NCBI GenBank assembly: GCA_037443105.1
Contig: JBBIOZ010000097.1
Coordinates: forward strand, 1 to 5,025
Length of the DNA stretch: 5,025 nt
Source of the DNA: JAWCLZ01 sp037443105
GTDB taxonomy: Archaea > Halobacteriota > JAWCLZ01
Direction: 5' to 3'
Part shown: piece by piece, positions 1 through 5,025 of the stretch
Position numbering within the stretch: position 1 is the first letter of the stretch
How the letters are laid out: each line of letters begins with the position of its first letter
Program-made: the position numbers and the translations under genes
The notes under the pieces: generated by a model
Told to the model about the DNA's origin: nothing
Database searches by the model: none
Seen by the model: the letters and a program-made list of their open reading frames with translations, nothing else

Positions 1-60
1 ATCACATCCTGAGTAAGATAATTGCAAGGCTTTGAATTTGAACTTAACTATTTTGAACTC

Positions 61-107
61 TTATCTTATTTTATTTTATTTTTTATATTATTTTATTTTT
101 CTTTTCG
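61..107 (+). terminator. Long T-rich tract, candidate terminator for a plus-strand gene left of the window
   Basis: The stretch is almost wholly T and A on the plus strand with repeated TTATTTTATTTT units and little else. It fits an archaeal T-tract terminator for a convergent gene that would end just outside the window. No such gene is visible here, so this is inferred from composition alone. It also explains the Phe/Leu-rich spurious translation of this stretch. Confidence 0.25.
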
Positions 108-223
108 TCCCGGAGGAACAATTTTTTTAAACTCAGTTTTCATAAAAATAAGTGACGACTACGCTCCAGCCAGGCCTCTCATTTGCAGATTATATCTGAT
201 TGGCAGAGCTTATGATATAAATA

Positions 224-249
224 CAAAAATAAATATTAAAATAAAAAAA
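224..249 (-). terminator. Candidate oligo-T terminator for operon-direction transcripts
   Basis: The minus strand here reads as a run of seven T followed by further T-runs broken by A. Such oligo-T tracts are the known intrinsic termination signal in archaea. It is the strongest T-tract in the operon direction downstream of 677, but it lies about 430 bases beyond the last stop. Either the mRNA has a long 3' end, a small RNA or ORF lies between, or termination happens earlier. Confidence 0.3.
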
Positions 250-397
250 GATAAATTCATAATAGATGAAAGATGTAAAGGGATAGGAAGGGGTTTAACA
301 CTCTTCTTGAAAAATGGTGTGCGCTTCCAGCGGCTACAAGACTCAAGCTAAATCGCACAGCAGCTGTTATATGCTATTATTCCAAGCCAGTCAACAC

Positions 398-496
398 TCA
401 TTCACTGGAGCAACTCTTCGAAGCTCGTATGAAGAATTTAAGAAATCTAATTACTGCTTCTGTGAAATGCAGCTGAATTAACTTGGCGAGCGTCAT
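398..496 (-). CDS. Possible 32-aa small protein (hypothetical, weak)
   Basis: A short minus-strand frame starts at the ATG at 496 and ends at the TGA at 400-398. It begins MTLAKLIQLHFTEAVIRFLK and is basic and hydrophobic in an amphipathic-looking pattern, with a polar SKSCSSE tail. A GGAG sits at 511-508, but 11 bases from the ATG, which is longer than ideal. The ORF lies in operon orientation, 180 bases beyond the KaiC-like stop and before the candidate T-tract terminator. I recognise no family. The same bases are also open in plus-strand frames, so coding is far from established. Confidence 0.15.
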   Translation of the reverse strand: MTLAKLIQLHFTEAVIRFLKFFIRASKSCSSE

Positions 497-571
497 GGTG
501 AAGATTTCTCCTTTTTGCTCTCCCTTATTTTTAGTGTCTCACTGCCTTTTTTATTTTTCACCGTTTTCATC

Positions 572-583
572 AATTCGCGAATT
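572..583. repeat. 12-bp perfect palindrome AATTCGCGAATT
   Basis: This is a perfect self-complementary dodecamer in the gene-poor region about 95 bases beyond the operon end. Its centre TCGCGA is strikingly GC-rich for the surrounding AT-rich DNA. It could be an operator for a dimeric regulator, but there is no recognisable promoter or gene start around it to support that. Confidence 0.4.
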
Positions 584-658
584 TTCCACTCAAAATTATT
601 TCTCTTGGGTTATTGTTTGTTAATACAGCTGTTTATGATTTAGCATTTTCAATTCCTG

Positions 659-674
659 ATGAGCTTTTGCTCAT
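659..674. terminator. Perfect 6-bp stem hairpin directly after the operon
   Basis: ATGAGC-TTTT-GCTCAT forms a 6-bp stem with a 4-base loop, starting three bases beyond the stop codon (679-677) of the KaiC-like gene. On the plus strand it is followed by a run of five T, as in a simple terminator for transcription arriving from the left. On the minus strand it lacks a following U-run, so for the operon it is better read as a possible 3'-end or processing structure. Archaeal termination depends mainly on T-tracts, so the role is uncertain. Confidence 0.3.
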
Positions 675-676
675 TT

Positions 677-1459
677 TTAAGCGATGTCCCTCGAGGTATC
701 GATTATAATTCCTTCTGCTATTTTGAATTTTATGAAGTCTGTTGAGGGTATAGTGCCTCTCATTTTTGGTATTAAAAGTTTATTGGCAATTTTTTCGCCT
801 TTTTTTTCAATTTCTATGTCAAAAACTACATCTGAGATGTTTAAAAGCAGGTTCTCGACTTTCTGGTCGTGCACGCCTTTAAGTATGTAGAGGTAGCAGA
901 TGCTCTCAGTGTTTTTTATAACCTCATAGATCAAGTTTATGGTGCTTTTTATTCGATTGAAGTTGATGTTTAACTCCAGGAAGAATGAGAAGGAATCTAT
1001 GATGCAGGTGAAGTCTTTTTCACCATTTAAATATAAACTTTGAATTTCATTTTCCAAGAACTCGAGGATGTAATTATCTATATTTTCCCGCTCTAATCCT
1101 AGGGAGGCAGCATCTTCATAGTACATTTTATATATATCTATGAAATGGATATTGCTAGTATCAAAGTTCAGTCTTCGAATGTCTTCCTCGATATACTTGG
1201 GTCTTCTATCTGTTGCAAAGTAATATGTTGTGCGAGGAGTTGTGAAGTGGAATAGGAATACTTCTGACATTGATTTGGGATCAGAGGTGAAATATACTAT
1301 TGAACCTGATGGAATGCCTCCCCCAAGGTTTTTGTCGAGGATTTCAATTCCAGTTGATTTCTTCACCAGTGATACACGCCTCGGGCTTTTAATCTCTAAG
1401 TTAGTCTTTTTATAATAAATATCTTGTTTAAGCTGTTTATAGAGATCACGTGTATTCAT
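677..1459 (-). CDS. KaiC/ArlH (FlaH)-like RecA-superfamily protein with a degenerate P-loop
   Basis: This 260-aa single-domain protein has the layout of the archaeal KaiC/GvpD/ArlH group. STGIEILDKNLGGGIPSGSI (residues 35-54) is the classic lead-in to the P-loop. It is followed by FATDRRPKYIEEDI (81-94), a Walker B-type CIIDSFSFF (152-160), and a C-terminal LLIPKMRGTIPSTDF...EGIIID (228-254) like the KaiC KMRG end. The expected Walker A, G-x-x-G-x-G-K-T, reads SDPKSMSE (59-66, bases 1262-1285), so the lysine and Thr/Ser that bind ATP phosphates are gone. The acidic residues expected after the next strand are replaced by DRR. By inference it does not hydrolyse ATP and probably regulates or scaffolds the ATPase/platform pair, as ArlH does for ArlI/ArlJ in archaella. 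The ATG is fixed by an in-frame TGA six bases upstream and a good Shine-Dalgarno. A degenerate KaiC-like regulator unrelated to motor function is the main alternative. Confidence 0.85.
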   Translation of the reverse strand: MNTRDLYKQLKQDIYYKKTNLEIKSPRRVSLVKKSTGIEILDKNLGGGIPSGSIVYFTSDPKSMSEVFLFHFTTPRTTYYFATDRRPKYIEEDIRRLNFDTSNIHFIDIYKMYYEDAASLGLERENIDNYILEFLENEIQSLYLNGEKDFTCIIDSFSFFLELNINFNRIKSTINLIYEVIKNTESICYLYILKGVHDQKVENLLLNISDVVFDIEIEKKGEKIANKLLIPKMRGTIPSTDFIKFKIAEGIIIDTSRDIA

Positions 1460-1496
1460 TATTCATACTCCGAATATATTCATTATTCATATTCAT
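1446..1496 (-). other. 16-codon open frame bridging the platform and KaiC-like genes (unproven)
   Basis: An ATG at 1496 overlaps the platform stop codon as ATGA, and the frame runs 16 codons (MNMNNEYIRSMNNEYT) to a TGA at 1448-1446, inside the KaiC-like gene. If translated it could couple the two genes by carrying ribosomes over the 33-base gap. The frame is a product of the ATGAAT-rich duplicated junction and has no family resemblance, so chance is the likelier explanation. Confidence 0.15.
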
Positions 1497-1503
1497 ACTC
1501 CGA
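1460..1503. repeat. 14-base direct repeat pair between platform and KaiC-like genes
   Basis: The 14 bases TATTCATACTCCGA occur at 1460-1473 and again at 1490-1503, exactly 30 bases apart. On the minus strand each copy reads TCGGAGTATGAATA. The upstream copy (1503-1490) holds the last codons and stop of the platform gene; the downstream copy carries the Shine-Dalgarno of the KaiC-like gene. The bases between are made of similar ATGAAT units, so this looks like a small local duplication of the junction. Confidence 0.75.
1468..1471 (-). promoter_or_regulatory. Shine-Dalgarno GGAG of the KaiC/FlaH-like gene
   Basis: GGAG on the minus strand lies 8 bases before the ATG at 1459, a spacing suited to archaeal initiation. 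It is the only clear Shine-Dalgarno among the gene junctions here. Together with the in-frame stop just upstream it decides the start of this gene. It sits within the second copy of a 14-base direct repeat. Confidence 0.7.
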
Positions 1504-3433
1504 TCAATAATATGAATATCAAGTAGCTGATTATCATCATGATAAGAGAATGCTTTAATCCTGAGAGAACGTTGCCTTCTCCCATCTGCCCTGCTATCAA
1601 GCCTGAGCAGAAGCCTTGGATAACTGCGGAGTGGAAGAACAGTCTGTTGTACTTCAAAAGATCGAAGCCTTTAAGCATGATTGCTGCTCTAGCTGTCTTA
1701 GTTGCCTGTACCTTTGATCCTGCACTTGCCATCACAGGCAGGAAGGTTGAGGAGAGGATGAATACTATCGCAACGAATACTAAGAATGAAATGTAAATTA
1801 TAACCACGTAGATAAACATATTTTGAATTCTCTCCCTTCTCAACTGCTGGCTCATTGCCGCGTCTTTCGCTGCAATGTTGAGCACTATTCCTATATCTCC
1901 AGTTGATTCACTTGCCTTAGTCACCAAAGTTACAATGCGCGTTGCCAGATTTGTTCGAACTCTATTTGCAAATCTAATGAGCGCCTGACTCACAGATGCT
2001 CCCCATTCCATATCGCGCCACATTTTTTTAACTTCCTGCCCAAGTAAGCCAAAATTGGTTTTTGAAATTAACGCAATTGATTGAGATAGAGTCATGCCGG
2101 TTTCATTGGTGGTGGCGAGTTTTTTCAAGAAATCAGGCATTTCAGCTTGAATCTTATTTTCCCTTCTGATTTTTAGTTCGTGGAAAAATGATAGAGGTGC
2201 TAGAGCAATTATGATGCTGAAGATTATATAGTCATCTAAACTAGCAATTGTGAGATCGTCGAGATGCAGAAGCACTTCGGCTGTGAAGAATAAAATTGCA
2301 GCTGGCACGCTTAAGGTGAGTGAGAGCAAGGGTTTTTCTTTAATTGGCTTCAGAGGATTGGAGAGAGATTCTCTTAATGCTAGAGTCTTCTTTGCTTTCT
2401 GAAGTAATGCAAACTTCTTACTTTCATCATCCTCGGGTTCAATGGTTCTCTCTGCTTTATATACTTCCATTTTTTCTTCTGAAAATAGCGATGTCCTTGC
2501 TTCATCCGAGGGTGTTATTATGTTTATCAATATCACGAACATCGCGCTTCCAACCGGTACAACCACATAGGCTATTATATACAGCATCGTCTCATTAGCG
2601 CCCCCTATGAGTGTCATCACCGTTGTCATGATGATTATGAAGAGAGGCCCTGCGACGAAGGCCGTAACATAGGATTCAGCGATTAAACCAAGGGTTTCAA
2701 GGAAGCCCTTTTGCTCCTGTACCGCGCGAATGTGAAGCTGCTCAGCTTTATCCTCCAAGTACTTGGTTATATCACCTCCGCTATCTATAACTGACACCAA
2801 ATTAGCTAGAAGTTCCTGAAAACCCTCGGAGGGGGAGAGTAAAATTGCATTTTGCAGTGCACTTCTAAGATCGTGGCCGAAGTATTCCATGTCTCTCAAG
2901 ATCATCGCTGCTTCCCTCGAAACCTCGCCATAGGTATTTGAGCTTGCTGCTAGTGCTCGAAGTATTTCTATGACATTCATCCCTCCTCTGCTCAATGCAT
3001 ACATGAAGGTAACCGCATACGGCAGATTTCTCTGTATCTTTCGCTTCCTTTCATTTGCTATAAAAGCTGGAAGCATCATCACAAGGAAATAAGCTGCAAG
3101 TCCAAAGATCAATGCAAATATTGAGAGAATGAATAAAGCCGCTAAAAAGTCGCGATATTGAAGCACCCAAGTGAACTCTGGCGGGAGGTATATTTTGGTC
3201 AAGCTCTTAGGGAGGCCAATCAATACTACAACCACATAAGCTGCAATGGCTCCTATTATAGCTCCAATTAAACTTGCAATTGTGGCATAAAGCATCGCAG
3301 TTGAAGCATAAACATCCCAAGGTTTAGCTATTCTAGCCTGCCTAAGTTTCTTCTGCAGACTGTAATATTTATGCTTCTTCTTTTTTACTTCTCCTCCGAA
3401 GAGCTTGTATGCAAATTTTTCAACGGTATTCAT
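1493..3433 (-). CDS. Archaeal TadC/ArlJ (FlaJ)-like membrane platform protein with two T2SSF domains
   Basis: This is the polytopic inner-membrane core (646 aa) on which the filament ATPase acts, equivalent to PilC/GspF/TadC and archaeal ArlJ. Two T2SSF modules can be seen. The first begins RNLPYAVTFMYALSRGG (about 135-151) and runs to a membrane hairpin at about 253-305. The second begins AEMPDFLKKLATTNETGMT (about 430-448) and runs to a membrane segment at about 539-566. Further hydrophobic segments lie near 45-73, 95-122, 369-389, 400-417 and 626-646, giving roughly nine in all. A charged linker (about 306-368) separates the halves. The C-terminal GLIAGQMGEG...GLKHS element (about 611-629) is typical of archaeal family members. 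The N-terminal 40 residues are basic and probably cytoplasmic. I chose the ATG at 3433, two bases after the ATPase stop; an in-frame GTG at 3439 would instead overlap it by 4 bases (GTGA). No strong Shine-Dalgarno is present, which fits translational coupling. Confidence 0.93.
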   Translation of the reverse strand: MNTVEKFAYKLFGGEVKKKKHKYYSLQKKLRQARIAKPWDVYASTAMLYATIASLIGAIIGAIAAYVVVVLIGLPKSLTKIYLPPEFTWVLQYRDFLAALFILSIFALIFGLAAYFLVMMLPAFIANERKRKIQRNLPYAVTFMYALSRGGMNVIEILRALAASSNTYGEVSREAAMILRDMEYFGHDLRSALQNAILLSPSEGFQELLANLVSVIDSGGDITKYLEDKAEQLHIRAVQEQKGFLETLGLIAESYVTAFVAGPLFIIIMTTVMTLIGGANETMLYIIAYVVVPVGSAMFVILINIITPSDEARTSLFSEEKMEVYKAERTIEPEDDESKKFALLQKAKKTLALRESLSNPLKPIKEKPLLSLTLSVPAAILFFTAEVLLHLDDLTIASLDDYIIFSIIIALAPLSFFHELKIRRENKIQAEMPDFLKKLATTNETGMTLSQSIALISKTNFGLLGQEVKKMWRDMEWGASVSQALIRFANRVRTNLATRIVTLVTKASESTGDIGIVLNIAAKDAAMSQQLRRERIQNMFIYVVIIYISFLVFVAIVFILSSTFLPVMASAGSKVQATKTARAAIMLKGFDLLKYNRLFFHSAVIQGFCSGLIAGQMGEGNVLSGLKHSLIMMIISYLIFILLIGV

Positions 3434-3435
3434 AT

Positions 3436-5025
3436 TCACACTAACTTGAATTTTCTCAAGATTTTCTCAGGATTGATATAGTACTCTTGAATAATGGTGG
3501 AGATGGTGTGGTAGTCTCTTATTTTGTGCTTCACCATATATTCCAAAATATCCTGCCTTCTTTTAAGCTCCTCCTGAAGCTGATACCTAGTCCAGCCTCG
3601 GCGCTCGGCTATGTCTCTCAGCACTTTTGAATCTCCAACTTTTTCAAATCTATCGGTAACCGAGTCCCATGCGTAGACATCCACTGTGCGAATATTTCTA
3701 GTAACTGGATCTATATCGGTGATTTCAACTATCTTCAGATTGCGTCTAACGCGCTTTCCCTTAGTATATGTCTGAGCCTGTATGCTCATGATATTAAGTG
3801 CTTGAATCATGGAACGCGGCACGCTGATTGGGGGATTTTCAAGTCTATGTATGGCTGAAGCTACCGAGTCAGCGTGCATGGTTGAAAAAGTGGTGTGGCC
3901 TGTGCTCATAGCTTGGAAGAGTGTGAGTGCTTCTTTACCTCTTACTTCCCCCACGATGAGATACTCCGGGCGCTGTCTAAGCGCAGCTCTCAGCAGCTCA
4001 TACATATCGATCGCTCCTCTTCCATCGGCAGTGAAAGAATCTCTGGTTACTCCTGGGATCCAGTTTTGATGAGGTAGTTTTAGCTCTCTTGTATCTTCAA
4101 GCGTGACAATTTTAGCTCTGGGAGGGATGAAGAGTGCAACTGCATTTAAGGTAGTGGTTTTTCCTGAAGCAGTGCCGCCTGCAAAGATTAAGCTTTTATT
4201 ATTTTCAATTGCTAGCCAGAGGTAGGCCATTATCTCGGAGTTAAAAGTCCCCCAGACTATTAAGTCTACCGGGGTTATTGGGATTTCTTTGAATTTTCTT
4301 ATTGTAAAAGTGCTCCCCTTTGTTGTGACTTCTTTGCCAAGTGTCATCTGTATTCTTGAACCGTCTGGCATTGTTGAATCTACCATTGGCTCCGCTATTG
4401 AGATATGCTTGCCGCAGCGCTGAGCAAGGCGTATTACAAATGAATTCAATTCTTTTTCTTCAAAAATTATATTTGTCACGATATTTTCATAGTTTTTATG
4501 AAAAAGATATAGAGGTATGCCTGCGCCATTGCAGGATATGTCCTCTATGAATTGATCGTTCATTAAAGGCGTTATTCTCCCCAGCTCTATGAAGTTCCTC
4601 TTTACATAGTAAAGGATTTTATATAAAGTGAGGGGTTCCACTTCGCCTATGTAATCTCTTATTATAGCAATGGTTTTCTGTTCAAGAATGCTTTCTTTAT
4701 CTGCCGAGGTATCGATGTCCTCTAATATTAATATATCCTCAAGGCGTTCGTGAATTTCCTCCAGCAAGGTTTTTTCAAATGGGGTCAACGCTGGTTCAAC
4801 TACATAGTAAAGATATTCATTTTTTTCTTTACTGTAGAGAATTGCGACGAAAGCATACGGCTCGGCGACCCAGTAGCGCTCAACCTCTTCATAGCCTAGA
4901 ATGCCTTCAAAGTGGGTTATGACTCCGTGCTTTTCAGGGTCGTATTTTTCAATCTTAATTTGCTGTTTTTTAAGCTCTGGTTTAAATAGCCATTTGAGTC
5001 CGATTTTTTTCTTTTTTTCTTCTTT
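3436..5025 (-). CDS. Archaeal type II/IV secretion-system ATPase, GspE/ArlI (FlaI)/VirB11-like; 5' end cut by window edge
   Basis: This is the cytoplasmic hexameric ATPase that powers assembly of archaeal type IV filaments (pili or archaella) by acting on a membrane platform protein. Numbering codons from the window edge (529 residues present), the motifs are all intact: Walker A GGTASGKT at 283-290 (bases 4156-4179), an Asp box TLEDTREL at 308-315, Walker B YLIVGEVRG near 355-363 with the expected catalytic Glu360, and a His box STGHTTFSTMHAD at 374-386. The N-terminal part ahead of the TTG at 4788 contains YEEVERYWVAEPYAFVAIL and VEPALTPFEK, which fit the conserved N-terminal domain of archaeal GspE/FlaI. 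The frame has no stop up to 5025 and no ATG there, so the start lies outside the window. Archaeal members are usually about 500-550 residues, so little is missing. Stop TGA at 3438-3436 abuts the platform gene. ArlI versus pilus or GspE subfamily cannot be settled here. Confidence 0.95.
   Translation of the reverse strand, partial: KEEKKKKIGLKWLFKPELKKQQIKIEKYDPEKHGVITHFEGILGYEEVERYWVAEPYAFVAILYSKEKNEYLYYVVEPALTPFEKTLLEEIHERLEDILILEDIDTSADKESILEQKTIAIIRDYIGEVEPLTLYKILYYVKRNFIELGRITPLMNDQFIEDISCNGAGIPLYLFHKNYENIVTNIIFEEKELNSFVIRLAQRCGKHISIAEPMVDSTMPDGSRIQMTLGKEVTTKGSTFTIRKFKEIPITPVDLIVWGTFNSEIMAYLWLAIENNKSLIFAGGTASGKTTTLNAVALFIPPRAKIVTLEDTRELKLPHQNWIPGVTRDSFTADGRGAIDMYELLRAALRQRPEYLIVGEVRGKEALTLFQAMSTGHTTFSTMHADSVASAIHRLENPPISVPRSMIQALNIMSIQAQTYTKGKRVRRNLKIVEITDIDPVTRNIRTVDVYAWDSVTDRFEKVGDSKVLRDIAERRGWTRYQLQEELKRRQDILEYMVKHKIRDYHTISTIIQEYYINPEKILRKFKLV

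Larger units (their letters stand above)
1..676. other. Gene-poor region downstream of the operon
   Basis: No convincing gene is present. Bases 1-290 are extremely AT-rich, with T-tracts on the plus strand (61-107, 121-127) and an A-tract at 224-249. A plus-strand open frame at 22-351 starts with TTG, lacks a Shine-Dalgarno, and owes its Phe/Leu content to T-runs. Bases about 290-500 are less AT-rich and open in several frames on both strands: plus-strand 279-476 (65 codons, no start), plus-strand 314-481 (55 codons from ATG) and minus-strand 398-496. None has a recognisable product. This could be the eroded remains of a gene, a small RNA locus, or unconstrained spacer. No tRNA, rRNA, CRISPR repeat or transposon end was seen. 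Confidence 0.5.

Noticed and set aside
216..223. TATAAATA, a TATA-box-like octamer on the plus strand
   Set aside because: It lies in very AT-rich DNA with no purine-rich BRE before it and no credible gene starting downstream.
22..351. 109-codon plus-strand open frame with a hydrophobic N-terminus
   Set aside because: It starts with TTG and has no Shine-Dalgarno. Its Phe/Leu/Tyr stretch comes from T-tracts, its Lys/Ile part from an A-tract, and no domain is recognisable.
355..510. Possible tRNA or C/D-box RNA
   Set aside because: No T-arm consensus, cloverleaf pairing, or paired C and D boxes could be found on either strand.
1262..1285. Degenerate P-loop as a frameshift or pseudogene artefact
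   Set aside because: The frame is intact on both sides, with lead-in, Walker B and C-terminal motifs all in one frame at normal spacing, so point substitution is the better explanation.
3809..4077. Plus-strand open frames inside the ATPase gene
   Set aside because: They are antisense shadows of a gene with fully conserved motifs on the minus strand. The other plus-strand frames within 684-4550 are rejected for the same reason.
5004..5025. T/C-rich tract at the right edge, which looks like a terminator or low-complexity repeat
   Set aside because: It encodes an in-frame Lys/Glu-rich run (KEEKKKK) of the ATPase N-terminus, so coding explains it.

Overview
The window is an AT-rich archaeal (most likely euryarchaeal) segment. 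It carries one minus-strand operon that reads from the right edge towards the left, followed by about 680 bases with no convincing gene. The archaeal call rests on the proteins. The ATPase is of the archaeal GspE/ArlI (FlaI) kind, the membrane protein is a fused double-T2SSF platform protein of the archaeal TadC/ArlJ (FlaJ) kind, and the third protein is a KaiC/ArlH (FlaH)-like RecA fold protein. The closest comparison I can name from memory is the structurally studied Archaeoglobus fulgidus GspE, but no genus can be assigned from this sequence alone.

Layout in transcription order (right to left): (1) 5025-3436, the secretion/pilus assembly ATPase. It is cut by the window edge at its N-terminus; the frame stays open to base 5025, so the TTG at 4788 is not its start. 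(2) 3433-1493, the polytopic platform protein, translationally coupled to gene 1: they overlap by 4 bases if a GTG start is used, or are 2 bases apart if the ATG is used. (3) 1459-677, the KaiC/FlaH-like protein, 33 bases downstream with a clear Shine-Dalgarno. (4) 676-1, a non-coding or gene-poor region with a hairpin just after the operon, a 12-bp perfect palindrome, a weak 32-codon ORF, and T-rich tracts on both strands that could end transcription arriving from either side.

The three genes look like a complete inner-membrane motor for a type IV filament (archaellum, adhesion pilus or related): a hexameric ATPase, its membrane platform, and an ArlH-like partner. The notable point is that the third protein has the KaiC/ArlH fold signatures, including the Walker B-type IIDS and the C-terminal KMRG motif, but its P-loop is destroyed (SDPKSMSE where GxxGxGKT is expected). 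The acidic residues after the second strand are also changed. It is therefore probably a non-catalytic regulator or adaptor. No pilin, prepilin peptidase or archaellum-specific gene is visible, so the filament type cannot be decided from this window.
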